Of a DNA stretch of 64,000 bases, positions 1 to 10,587 are shown one piece after another. The stretch is from NCBI GenBank assembly GCA_036244855.1, contig BQKZ01000789.1, positions 53,394 through 117,393 of the forward strand, written 5' to 3'. The stretch is from Temnopleurus reevesii. Lineage: Eukaryota > Echinodermata > Echinoidea > Temnopleuroida > Temnopleuridae. The translations under genes were made by a program, and so were the position numbers. The stretch's first letter is position 1; each line of letters begins with the position of its first letter. The notes below the pieces were generated by a model that saw only the letters and a program-made list of their open reading frames with translations, did no database searches and was not told the DNA's origin.

Positions 1-57
1 CCTCCGCGATTCAATTTGCACTTTGTTAATGGTCGCCATTAGATGACATCGATACAA

Positions 58-131
58 TAGCAGAGATGCTAATTGTTTCGGGATATACATGAGGTGTATT
101 TTTATATGGATTCAGAGCTTTCATTGCAAGT
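58..131 (-). repeat. Dispersed repeat R1, copy 1
   Basis: Read on the minus strand, this matches segments near 3040-3115 and 5482-5545. The shared core is AAAATACACCTCATGTATAT followed by a GAACAATTGGCAT-like end. A related stretch may lie at 178-262. No terminal repeats or coding capacity are visible, so the class is unknown. Confidence 0.6.
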
Positions 132-580
132 GAATAGCTGAGGGTATATTGATGTCATGTTTTCCCTCACATTTGTTTCCAGCTGTTGCATTATTCACAT
201 TTTTTTTTCATGCATATACTGGAACTATTAGCTTCTCTGCAACGGTTAGATTCTCTGCAAGAGGGTTTACAGTGAATTAAGATTGCATTAGGCAGGTTTC
301 TATTATTCAGCTCTGCGATTTTCAAGAGCGAATGTATTTCATCACTTCATTTCTTTTTGGTGGGTCATCCAGAGTAATGAGAGTGGTTAAATATGGAGAT
401 TCTGGTTGTGTAACATTTTCCTTTCATTCATTTTACATGATATTGGTGCACATTTGCATGGAATTTTGTAAGTAATAAGTTATTTCACCAATTTTTAAGG
501 AAATATAGAGACTTTCATTATTCATGTGTATTTTGACCCATAATACTGTTGTCTGGTGTTGCAGTAATAAAATTTAATAG

Positions 581-690
581 AACGATTGTATTTTTAACCA
601 AATGTCTTTTCTTCTCTTTGATTTTCTTTTCATATTTCTCCTGATCTGCCGATTGCTCCTTCATTTCCTGATAACACCAACAGGTAAGTT
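581..690 (+). other. Candidate recursive splice site A
   Basis: A pyrimidine-rich stretch free of AG dinucleotides from 581 to 681 ends in ACCAACAG, joined directly to GTAAGTTT (junction 683/684). A branch-point-like CTGATAAC lies just upstream. A complete acceptor fused to a consensus donor with no exon between is the definition of a ratchet point in a long intron. Three more such sites lie on the same strand at 15955, 33324 and 56073. That it is used in splicing is inference. An ordinary donor is unlikely because no upstream acceptor or exon precedes it. Confidence 0.5.
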
Positions 691-1237
691 TAATCAGTTA
701 TTTCACTTTTTAAATGAAAATTTTCCATTTAAATATTTCTCACTGAAAGGAGGGTGTGTTTCCTCACTACATTTTCTTCAAACAGCCTAATCTAATGGAT
801 GGCTATCACACTTTTTCACTGTGGAAATCGTCCACTTTCACCTGAAAATTGGTTATCCAAAAAGTAACTCCTCCTTGAGTAGAAGACAAATACTTATTTT
901 AGTGGGATTGACAGCGTGTTAGTATTAAGAGCATGAGTGATATTTTAGATGTTCTAGAAGGATAAGTTGCGCGGTTTGCCCTACTTTTGTGTCATATGAG
1001 TGGTATGAATTAAAGGTTAAGAGAGCAGAAGAGACAAATGATCAGGACAAAGTAAATAAGAAAACCCTTCTATTTCAGTATTCACAATAGCTTCATACAG
1101 ATGTGCACACACACACAAAATATCCTTTACCTATTATTCCGCAGAAATTTTCAATTCTTTGGTGAATAAAATGGAAATGTCTCTTTGTTCATGAAGCTAC
1201 ATGTAGAGTGTATTGTGAAGGCTTGAATGAAGCTGTT
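691..1237. other. AT-rich non-coding stretch
   Basis: No gene seen. From about 1010 to 1237 there is weak similarity to segments at 14755-15060 and 28120-28330. All share a GGACAAAGTAAA-like start, a 'caatagctt' motif and a GAAGCTGTTTA-like end, suggesting an old dispersed repeat. Confidence 0.4.
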
Positions 1238-1546
1238 TAATTAATAATAATAGTAATAATAGGTCCATTTATATAGCGCAATCACTATATGCATATACTC
1301 TATTGCGCTTGATACTGGGTACCATATTATTACCCTGGCTATCACTGCCGAGTAAGCCAGTTAGGCGCTCAAGCATTCCAAGGAATAAATTCCTGCGAGG
1401 TACCCATTTTTCAGCTGGGTCGAGTGCAACAAAGTGCGGGTAAATTTCTTGCTGAAGGAAATTAGCGCCCTGGGTGAGATTCGAACCACCGACCCTCTAG
1501 TTAAGAGGCGAGAGTCCGAACCACTACACCACGACACTCCCACTTT
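1238..1546 (-). mobile_element. tRNA-derived SINE, near full length
   Basis: On the minus strand the element starts near 1546 with a tRNA-like head. The RNA polymerase III box A (TGGTGTAGTGG, 1521-1531) and box B (GGTTCGAATCT, 1477-1487) are 34 nt apart, as in a tRNA. A non-tRNA body follows, then a tail ending GCGCTATATAAATGGACC and a run of ATT-type triplets (1238-1262). SINEs of this build are common in marine invertebrates and sea urchins are known to carry tRNA-derived SINEs. Related copies lie at 11895-12198, 42085-42292 and, truncated, 22880-22950. The anticodon-like loop is degenerate, so the parent tRNA is uncertain. Short open frames here are by-products. Confidence 0.85.
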
Positions 1547-2258
1547 TTTAGTGCAAAACTTTTATTCCTTCTGCGTACATTGCAAGAAAAGGGATTTTTC
1601 TTTTCAAGAGGGCTTTATAACAACAAGTGAGATTGGAAGTGATACACTATATAGGCGGATATTTTCACACGCTTATTTTTCTAGGGCATGCTTTATGAAG
1701 ATATTAGCAGGGCATAAATTTTGCGGTCGGATCCTTGATAGAAATGAGGATATATTTTTTAATACATTTTCGAGGAACAGTACATGTAACTGATTATTAC
1801 CACAAATATGATTTAAATGGCAACAAATTATTAATCATGCATTATGAACAAAATCTCTTGCATTTACAAAAGCAAAATATAATAGATTTATTTATAAGAA
1901 TCGCAAAAATTCACCAAATGATCCCTCTTAAATTGAGACTTTGGGGCATGCAATATACCAGATTATGCAAGAAATCGAACAGTGGTACTTGTAATGCACT
2001 CTCTGCCCCTTCTTACTTTTTGCTGTATAAATTTGTGATTGTCCATTTTATCAAAAAATTTAATAATTCCCGCGAAAATTTGTGCTAAACAACATATACC
2101 ATAATGATACATACAACTTCACATCTTATGAAGATAGCTTTTTTCATCCTTTTTTTTTTTTTTTGCAAATGCATAAATTTGCCCAACATTCTCATTTTGA
2201 TGCAAAAGCTAGTGAAAGTAGCGCCTGCTAGCAAACCTCAATCTAAATGATGTCTTAA

Positions 2259-2385
2259 GCCCCGGTCATGTAGAACCCCGAAGCAACACGATTTACCTCG
2301 ACTCGTTGTTCGAAGGCAATTAACTGTGAATTAACAAAGAGTCGGGATGAATCGTGTTGCTTCCAGGGTCCTATGTGACCGGGGC
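2259..2385. mobile_element. Palindromic MITE, family A
   Basis: The terminal inverted repeat starts GCCCCGGTCA and ends TGACCGGGGC. The inner arms read GAAGCAACACGATT and AATCGTGTTGCTTC. It is about 127 bp with no coding capacity. Related copies are at 4663-4789, 28441-28542 and 58330-58447, with a truncated one at 57430-57442. It is a non-autonomous DNA transposon by structure; the superfamily is not determined. Confidence 0.85.
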
Positions 2386-2390
2386 CCTAA

Positions 2391-2492
2391 GGGGTGTTGT
2401 TCAAAACTTTTTGTTGAATGTGCATATCATGCCCTTATGAAAATGTGCAGTATGATTTGCAACCGAGTTGCAGTTGATTTGCAATCAATTGA
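2391..2492. mobile_element. Partial MITE, family D
   Basis: It starts GGGGTGTTGTTCAAAAC and contains GTTGCAGTTGATTTGCAAT, like the complete element at 38132-38311. The right terminus is missing. It abuts the family A element. The same arrangement recurs from 4795 in copy 2 of the duplication. Confidence 0.6.
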
Positions 2493-3039
2493 CACTTTCA
2501 AGTGAAATCTACGCTGTCTTGCTATTTTGCTTTATCGCATATCAGGAAGAGGTTATTTTTAAAAAATTCTTGGTATTGTATTCATAATAATTCAACATCT
2601 TACATGTAAGTTCCATATAGAATAGATAGGGCACTGTGCTTTAATATTTCATAATCATAATTTCAAATTTGGCTCCACAAATGACCTGCTGGCAAGGACC
2701 CACCCACCTCATCGTAATTTTTCTGATGTTGATCTCCCCCCTTTCAATGTTTGATGGCATTTACAAGCTATTAAGGAACGTCAGCTTGGATTAAGAGTCT
2801 GGATCCTTAAAAGTCACATCCTTTATGCCTGGCCTGGTTTCTAGGATAATCCGCCTCGCTACTCTGCTTTTTCACCCTTGAATCTGAGGAGACAATCCTT
2901 TTAAATCTGGAGCACGAGTCTTCAACCAAAAGATTTTCATAATCGCAGAGAATGTGAATGATGAAATCGCAAAACAAAGGAAGCTCGCACAAACATGTCA
3001 TTATCCACACTCTTGGTCTTTCACTTGAAAAAAAAGCCT

Positions 3040-3175
3040 GTAATTCGTATGAAAATACACCTCATGTATATTCTAGAACAATTGGCATATCTGTAATAAC
3101 TTGTAATGAAAGCCGTTGATTTATATTAACACACATCTCATGTATACTCTGGAATGGTTGGCATCTCTGTAATCG
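3040..3175 (+). repeat. Dispersed repeat R1, two units in tandem
   Basis: Two successive copies of the R1 core occur here (about 3048-3090 and 3125-3170), each reading like CTCATGTATA then TTGGCATCTCTGTAAT. The first is the inverse of 58-131. The homologous pair in the second duplicate is at 5482-5620. Confidence 0.65.
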
Positions 3176-3439
3176 TAACAGACAATCATGAATTATGGAT
3201 TTTTTTATGATTGAAATGTAGACAAATTCTTTTCCTGTTCACAAATCATGTCTTTTTTATCAAATTGTATGCTGGCTATGTACCTTCATTCCTATTACCG
3301 GTTAGAAAATGAAGTAATATAAATTAGTTGCATTTCCTGTGCATCAGGCTCTGGATATACTGGAAAAAGTAGGCAAATAATCAACAATTTCAATCCCAGT
3401 TATGTTACACAGTACTTATAAATGCATGACCACAATAAT

Positions 3440-3860
3440 ATTAGTTACACCCTGCTTGTTCCCGTATTACGTAAGAACAAGCAGGGTGCAACGATTTTAT
3501 CTCTTAAAGTGTAAACATTAAAGTAAGTGTAAATTTTTACGCACATGGTAGTGGTGTGCGCTTGTAGGCGCGTGGATCATTGTCACACGCGTTCTTAAAT
3601 ACGCGTGCCTTGAATTTTTCCAAGTGGTATGGGTTGATGTCACTTGATTGAAATTTCAACTGCGCATGCTCACAACGATTGTAAAAATGATAGAAAAGAT
3701 AAAAACAACATCAACAAAACGAAAACAAGTGATACGGGGTGATATCACTTGTTTCATCTTAAAAATGAAATAAAACAGACAATACGGGATTATCTCTATG
3801 AAGAATTGACCTATATGCTTGCAGGATTTATCAAAATTTCAGCTCACTAAGTGATAATAT
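3440..3860. repeat. Copy-1-specific insert with three hairpins
   Basis: The block is absent from the matching position of copy 2 (about 5905-5925). It opens with a perfect 14-bp inverted repeat (3448-3461 and 3475-3488, CACCCTGCTTGTTC) around a 13-nt loop. It also has a perfect 11-bp hairpin at 3724-3753 (AACAAGTGATA arms) and a related weaker one at 3621-3646 (CAAGTG arms). It may be a mobile element or the ancestral state; no target duplication was resolved. Confidence 0.55.
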
Positions 3861-3980
3861 GTGATCCATCCAAAAATGAAAGACAAATTAGAGTATTACT
3901 CTAGAGAAAGGATAATTTATGAATATTCCTGGAAAAAAAACAAGTGAAATATCAAAGAAGTAATTATTCTTGAGATTTAG

Positions 3981-3981
3981 N
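3981..3981. other. Single-N assembly join
   Basis: One N sits exactly between the two copies of the 2-kb duplication. The left side ends GAGATTTAG, identical to the end of copy 2. The right side starts TACATTGCAAG, identical to the start of copy 1. This is what a scaffolded join of overlapping contigs looks like. Confidence 0.9.
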
Positions 3982-4662
3982 TACATTGCAAGAAAAGGGA
4001 TTTTTCTTTTGGAGAGGGCTTTAAGACAACTAGCGAGATTGGAAGTGATACACTATATAGGCGGATATTTTCACACGCTTATTTTTCTAGGGCATGCTTT
4101 ATGAAGATATTAGCAGGGCATAAATTTTGCGGTCGGATCCTTGATAGAAATGAGGATATATTTTTTAATACATTTTCGAGGAACAGTACATGTAACTGAT
4201 TATTACCACAAATATGATTTAAATGGCAACAAATTATTAATCATGCATTATGAACAAAATCTCTTGCATTTACAAAAGCAAAATATAATAGATTTATTTA
4301 TAAGAATCGCAAAAATTCACCAAATGATCCCTCTTAAATTGAGACTTTGGGGCATGCAATATACCAGATTATGCAAGAAATCGAACAGTGGTACTTGTAA
4401 TGCACTCTCTGCCCCTTCTTACTTTTTGCTGTATAAATTTGTGATTGTCCATTTTATCAAAAAATTTAATAATTCCCGCGAAAATTTGTGCTAAACAACA
4501 TATACCATAATGATACATACAACTTCACATCTTATGAAGATAGCTTTTTTCATCCTTTTTTCTTTTTTGCAAATGCATAAATTTGCCCAACATTCTCATT
4601 TTGATGCAAAAGCTAGTGAAAGTACCGCCTGCTAGCAAACCTCACTCTAAATGATGTCTTAA

Positions 4663-4789
4663 GCCCCGGTCAAGTAGAACCCAGAAGCAACACGATTTAC
4701 CTCGACTCGTTGTTCGAAGGCAATTAACTGTGAATTAACAAAGAGTCGGGATGAATCGTGTTGCTTCCAGGGTCCTATGTGACCGGGGC
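4663..4789. mobile_element. Palindromic MITE, family A (copy 2 allele)
   Basis: Same element and position as 2259-2385, with a few substitutions in the left terminal repeat (GTCAAGTAGAACCC here). Right terminus TGACCGGGGC. No coding capacity. Confidence 0.85.
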
Positions 4790-5481
4790 CCTAAGGGGTG
4801 TTGTTCAAAACTTTTTGTTGAATGTGCATATCATGCCCTTATGAAAATGTGCAGTATGATTTGCAACCGAGTTGCAGTTGATTTGCAATCAATTGACACT
4901 TTCAAGTGAAATCTACGCTGTCTTGCTATTTTGCTTTATCGCATATCAGGAAGAGGTTATTTTTAAAAAATTCTTGGTATTGTATTCATAATAATTCAAC
5001 ATCTTACATGTAAGTTCCATATAGAATAGATAGGGCACTGTGCTTTAATATTTCATAATCATAATTTCAAATTTGGCTCCACAAATGACCTGCTGGCAAG
5101 GACCCACCCACCTCATCGTAATTTTTCTGATGTTGATCTACCTCCTTTCAATGTTTGATGGCATTTACAAGCTATTAAGGAACGTCAGCTTGGATTAAGA
5201 GTCTGGATCCTTAAAAGTCACATCCTTTATGCCTGGCCTGGTTTCTAGGATAATCCGCCTCGCTACTCTGCTTTTTCACCCTTGAATCTGAGGAGACAAT
5301 CCTTTTAAATCTGGAGCACGAGTCTTCAACCAAAAGATTTTCATAATGGCAGAGATGCCGACTGTTCCAATAAAAAGGCATGAGGTTCATATGAAAGAGT
5401 GAATGATGAAATCGCAAAGCAAAGCAAATATGTCATTAACCACACTCTTGGTCTTTCACTTGGAAAAAAAAAGCCTGTAAT

Positions 5482-5620
5482 TCATATGAAAATACACCTC
5501 ATGTATATTCTAGAACAATTAGCATCTTTGTAGTCACTTGTAATGAAAGCCGTTGATTCATATTAAAACACATCTCATTTATATTTTGGAACGGTGAGCA
5601 TCTCTGTTATCTTTACAGAC
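5482..5620 (+). repeat. Dispersed repeat R1, two units in tandem
   Basis: Counterpart of 3040-3175 inside duplication copy 2, with about 10 percent differences by eye. The R1 core CTCATGTATATTCTAGAAC is clear in the first unit and degraded in the second. Confidence 0.6.
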
Positions 5621-6003
5621 AGTCATGAATTAGGAAGTTCCATGATTGAAGTATAGACAAATTCGTTTCTATACACTAGTTGTGTCCTTTTCTATTATAT
5701 TTTATTAAATTGTATGCTGGTAATGTGCCTTTATTCCTATTACCAGTTAGGAAATGAAGTGATATCAACTAGATGCATTTCCTGTGCATCAGGCTCTCGC
5801 AAAGGAAAGTGGGTCCATGCAGTAGGAGATACTGGAAAAAGTTGGCAAAAAATTAACAAATTCAATCCCATTAATGTTACACAGTTACTTCAAAATGCAT
5901 GATCACAATGAAATGTGATCCATCCTCTAGGAAGATTGTAATTTATGAAAATTCCTGGAAACAAAACGAGAAATATCAAAGAAGTAATTATTCTTGAGAT
6001 TTA

Positions 6004-6923
6004 GAAGTATGCCAAAGCCTCTCGATTCATTTAGATGAGTGAAAATGTTCTTCAAGATCTAATTTTGAGCAAAATGTCAAACGTGACCGTGTAGGCCATT
6101 TAATGTAACATTCGATACATGCCTCACCGTATCTGGGCTAATTATAAAAATGTGGTGCCAAGAATCCTAAAAAAACAGATGCTGAGGAAGAAAACCGGGT
6201 CATCCAAATACGAGGAGTGTTTTTCTTTTTTTTTTAGGATGGCATAGAGCATCCATTTGCTGAAATCAATGAAAGTATTGAAGCATTTGTTTGGGTTGGA
6301 TTCCAGATCGGGAAACTATTGATATGTTGCGATAGACACCTAAAGTAGGTCGAGAGTGTGCCTCAATGTTTGAAGTGCGAAGAATTAGATGAATTTGAGG
6401 GGGTTATTCTTTCCTGTACCCGCCTTTTTCATGTTGGATGATTGCGGTATGGTGTTGATCTATTTACCTCATTTCTTCTTTATTTTGATCTCTTGGCTTT
6501 ACGTAGTAGTGTTTTTGTGCTATTGTGTTGTTATTGATTTTCAACAAATTTGATTCTTTTCCTGTGGATAAAATTGGTATTATTGTTTTACTCCCACCAT
6601 TTTCAGAAGAATTAGATCATGAAATATTGCTGTTGAAATACATTGGGTTTTAATTAAAAGATGATTATGCGTTTTCAGACATCCAAACTTGCTAAATGTA
6701 TACCATGTCCATGTATACCTTGTTTATTTTAAGATGGTATTCATTTTAAACTATTATACAAGAAGGAAAAGGTTGAGAATTATCAAACAGCAGTCATCCC
6801 TATTATTGAACCACAATTTCTGCTTTAAAGTACAAATGCACTAATTTTGATAATAAAAGCAAGTATACAAGCATTGAGCAAGGGGACAAATGTTATAAAC
6901 TATTTTTTAACTCAGGACCTTTT
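6004..6923. other. AT-rich stretch, nothing recognised
   Basis: No long open frame, RNA gene or terminal-repeat element was seen. Sequence appears unique within the window. Confidence 0.5.
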
Positions 6924-7532
6924 GTGTTGATTGGAAGACCACTGATATACCAACCTAAACATTCATGTGAATCTCTCGCACATAATCTTTTAAATTATTT
7001 CCCAGCTGTTTTGTATCAAACCATCCCTTCTCTCTTTTCCCATTTGCATTCAACCTTTTCCAAAGTGCAACCTGTACCCCCAGTTTACGTCAGAAAGAGT
7101 TCCCCTGACGTCCTCGAGCCCTCTTCTAGGGTGGGTCTTCACCCCCTTTTAGTGATCCAGTTCCCTCAAGGACTTTCATTCAAGCCCCCGTCAAAAGCTT
7201 TGAAGGAACCGGCATGCTTTCACAAACAGATCAACTCTAATTTATGTGAAAAGCCAGTGAAATCGTCACATCTAATTGGCCGAAAGACTCCCAACACTGA
7301 CAGCTCCCGCTGGTGGAAAGCCCCCCTGATAGGCATGATGGTCACGCCGGTATCCACTCCGACAAATCACGGACATTGCCGACTTCTGGCCTTAAAGCAC
7401 TCACATGCTTCATGCCGAAGATGTAATCTCCCCATTTGTGTCGGCGAGCTTTCATCAGCGAAAGATCTCAAGAAGAGAGAGCATCCTGCAAAACGAAGGC
7501 ATGTCGGGAAACGTCTGACATTTTGGAAATGA
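6924..7532 (+). other. Unrecognised 202-codon open frame, GC-balanced block
   Basis: This is the longest frame not explained by low complexity or a known repeat. The block from about 7010 to 7530 is less AT-rich than its surroundings. The translation shows no domain, signal peptide or repeat that I recognise, and the nominal first codons lie in AT-rich sequence unlike the rest. No acceptor and donor clearly bound it. It could be a conserved regulatory block, part of a long non-coding RNA, an old element fragment or, least likely, an exon. A palindromic CRE-like CCTGACGTCC core lies near 7105. Confidence 0.15.
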
Positions 7533-8539
7533 ATATATGGTAGAAGAATCGTTCAATATTTTTGAGAGAAGGAAGAAGGAGGGTGGTTGATTTTTCATAT
7601 TGTCTTGATTTAAAACATGCAGTGCAAGTCAGAATTCTAAGCTCACCTGTTATCACTATAAAACCAAGGATAATAAGATCAAAGTGGGATTACTGCACAA
7701 TTTCTAGTGTTCTAAATTTGATCGTAATAACAGGTAGCAAAGAATTATGACTTGCTCTCGATGTCTTCCTCAAGTCAATTTTATCAAATTTGTGTCTCGT
7801 TGGGCCTTTTCATCTCATAATCATAAAAGTATGTCATTAAATTAGAGGAATTAGGTCTCCAAATGAATTAAATGAAACATGGTGACTCAAAATGCAAAAA
7901 CTATGAATTAAAAAATAAAAGAAGTATGGCTTCTGGTATTCAGATATGTACAGAAAAATGAAGAGTATACAAGAGTGTTGATATATTTTTATGACGTCTG
8001 AAATTAACCTTCATCTGGACAAGCCTACATATCCTTTCTTGGAATTACTGATCCAATGATCCTATGCAATCTCTCCCCTCTCTCGTTCCCTCCCTCTTCT
8101 CTTCCAGTTTCTCTGTATTTTCCTCTCTCCCTCTATTTCATTTTCTTCCTCCCTTTACTTTCCTAATTTTGTTTTCTAACTGAGCAAATCACCAAGATAA
8201 GGAGATACGTTAACAGTCCCTTGATTAATAAACTGTGAATGATGTTACACAAACAAAGGATATAAAAGTAATAGATACATGTAGAGGAAGGATTGCTCGA
8301 TTCATGCTTTGTGGATGAAGACCCCAACTCGTATTAATGGCTATATCAAACATTTTAATGTGTTAGCCAGTGTATGTCTAGCATTTAGGAAATATTTCAA
8401 ACATTTTCTTGCCAGTTACATAGAACATATAGAGATTTTACTGAGGCTTTGAACATCATACTTCAAGCAAATAATCAGCATGATGGGTTTTCAGACTGTT
8501 GGGCATAATTTTGCTTTTATGTGATCATGTGATGTGCCC
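7533..8539. other. AT-rich stretch with a short pyrimidine tract
   Basis: No gene seen. A pyrimidine-rich patch lies at about 8065-8160. The rest appears unique and AT-rich. Confidence 0.5.
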
Positions 8540-9041
8540 TTAAAGCCCAAGTAAAGTGTTGGTAAGGGCGAATATTTTTATTGCCAAATTTTGTCTTCAA
8601 ATCTATATAAAATGAAACATGATATCACAAACATGTTGTACAAAATATTGTGCGAAAAATGAACAAGTTTTGGAAAAGTTATAACCTAAAATGTGCAAAC
8701 TATTTCAGTGTCGTGTTCCCCGACGCTAATTTAATATTTTCTTTTTTTGATAAAGGACAACTTCTCATGCACAGAATTGGATGAAAATTTCAGAATCTTT
8801 GTGTATTCCTTTTTATCATGCTTTAATTAAATCTTGGAAATAACTTTGTACATGTATATGCCCGATAAGAAGCAAAATATTGTTATAACCAAGAGAGGGC
8901 GCTAAATACGATTTAACTGTCAAATTCAAATTTTCAAAAGAATTAGCTCATAGAAAAATATGCTATAGTCTTAAAATGTCGTGGTGAATATCCCCAAAAT
9001 TCACATTTCTTAATCTTTACCAAAACTATACTTTAGCTTTA
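8540..9041. mobile_element. About 500-bp inverted-repeat element, family H
   Basis: The left end TTAAAGCCCAAGTAAAGTG pairs with a right end reading TATACTTTAGCTTTAA. The next bases (GTTGGTAA on the left, TTTACCAAA on the right) also complement. The interior has no open frame and includes a GAGAGGGCGCTAAATACGA motif. The length and decayed arms fit a non-autonomous DNA transposon. The target duplication is not clear. Confidence 0.6.
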
Positions 9042-10186
9042 ATTCCTTTGTCATCTGTACTTAGTAAGAAAGGCATTCGTGATTATCCTTCATCAGACAG
9101 GATTTATCTAGTAGCTGTAAAATCTTTCCTTCTCTCTGGTGAAAAATTCTACCGTTATTTTTTTCTCCGATGTCAAATAAATTCACATTTCTTTAAAACC
9201 GCGAGACAAATCTAAACACATATATTAGATGATGCCTTCTGATGAAGACAAATTTGTGTCAATTTGTTGATTTGACACTTACACATCAGCAGTGTGGCAA
9301 ATTACCATGGAATATGCAAGCAAACTAAGCTTATCCCATCACGCTTCTGAATGCAATGGCCAGATTAGGTTCTTTAATAGCTCCAGTGATCATCTTCTCA
9401 AGTTTTCATCACCTAATCGTGCTGAGTTTCCTGCGATTGGATGCAATATCAGCGCAATTTCTTTGCGACAATACATGTAGGTTTTGTATCGGAGTGCACG
9501 TGGGACTTCTTATCTCGTGTTCTTATTCGGAGACTGGTTAGGGAGAAAGCGGGGACAAGATTACATTGCCCCGAGGGAGGGATCCAAACGAGGGTCGAAG
9601 CAGGTGGATGAGATTTACAATGTATCAAGAGATATGAGATTTAAACGGTAGCTGGATTCATCTTCTTTATTTCTGCATCTCAGAAATTGTCTTTGATCTA
9701 TTTTGAGCAAGTGTGTTTTGGTAAATGCACGCCACTACTGACCTTTGGAAATGGCTCCATTACCTGAACCATTCTTTTTCTTCTTTCTGTCTTGTATATT
9801 TTGTTAACCTGTACCTAATTTTCTAACTAAGCATACCGGATGCCTTGTTCAATTAAAGCTGTTGAATGCATTGTTTATTTTATGAATATAAGTATTGTAA
9901 GAAATGTGTAGGCAGTCAATTCAGTTCATCCCCATTTTCAGCTTCACTTCATCCCCTTCTCTCTCCTTTCCCTACAGCCAGTTTCTATTTTAAAATCAGA
10001 TTTGGAACAGTATTGTCATCTATTGAATTTGATTGTCTAGTTAGTTTATCTTCTGAAGATATGAAGTTCTTATTAACTAAATTGGAAATTGAGTAAGGGA
10101 ACTGTTTCCCCATTTTTCTTTCTCTCGTTTTCTTATTCTAATATCAAATTCTTATTTTTGTGTTAAAAATCATATTTCAGTCATGA
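9042..10186. other. Non-repetitive stretch, nothing recognised
   Basis: No gene seen. From about 9290 to 9640 the sequence is of higher complexity and less AT-rich, and could hold regulatory DNA. Two overlapping 60-odd codon frames there have no recognisable domain. Confidence 0.4.
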
Positions 10187-10345
10187 TGATGCCCATAGTT
10201 TTGTGTGGAATAATCTTCCACAACATGAAAATAACAACCTGCTAAGTTGTAAAAATGTCTGATATTCAGTTGATTTGCAAAAAATTATCTTCGCTAAAAT
10301 ATTTGATTTTAGAGTAAAAGAATTCATGATTAATTTAGGGGTTCG
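10187..10345 (+). repeat. Dispersed repeat R2, copy 1
   Basis: The order of motifs is shared with 46096-46285 and, inverted, 22546-22730: GAAAATAACAACCTGCTAA, then AAAATGTCTGATATTC, then GCTAAAATATTTG. Similarity is moderate. No terminal repeats seen; class unknown. Confidence 0.5.
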
Positions 10346-10587
10346 TAACCGAAATGAAATTGTCTTTAATATTGTTTTACATGCAAAATTAAATTTTGTG
10401 ATCATTTCATGTGTAATAAAGTAAAAGGGGATACCTCTTTATCTTTTTAGAATGTCTGAAATTGCGCTTTGACCTTAAGATCTGTAATCAGAGTTAAAAA
10501 AAAGGTCACTCGACATGACAGGATCTCAGAGTTGATGTGGCATTAATTCTATTTGGACTTTTCGGATAATTTAGCCCAGGGGATGTT

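Larger units (their letters stand above)
1576..3980. repeat. Large direct duplication, copy 1
   Basis: This segment aligns with 3982-6003. From 1590 to about 2930 the copies are nearly identical, including an identical 117-codon non-coding frame (1735-2088 and 4141-4494). From about 3000 to 3980 they differ by many substitutions and indels. Copy 1 has about 420 bp (3440-3860) that copy 2 lacks; copy 2 has about 45 bp near 5360-5404 and about 30 bp near 5783-5815 that copy 1 lacks. A single N (3981) separates them, and both end in the same GAGATTTAG. Two alleles placed in tandem by the assembler is the likeliest reading. Confidence 0.9.
3982..6003. repeat. Large direct duplication, copy 2
   Basis: This is the counterpart of 1576-3980 (offset 2406 at the left end). 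It carries its own family A MITE and partial family D MITE, so these predate the split of the copies. It lacks the 3440-3860 insert. Sequence after 6003 is unique, so this copy appears joined to the true right flank, while copy 1 is joined to the true left flank. Confidence 0.9.

Noticed and set aside
1477..1531. A functional tRNA gene on the minus strand
   Set aside because: Boxes A and B are good, but the anticodon stem and acceptor are degenerate and a SINE body and tail follow.
1735..4494. Two identical 117-codon frames (1735-2088 and 4141-4494) as a duplicated gene
   Set aside because: Identity extends over non-coding DNA on both sides because the whole 2-kb segment is duplicated. There are no recognisable domains, and many rare-residue AT-rich codons.
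5714..5902. 62-codon frame after an acceptor-like CCTATTACCAG as an exon
   Set aside because: The allelic copy near 3290-3440 has lost the AG and differs by frame-breaking indels; no donor seen.
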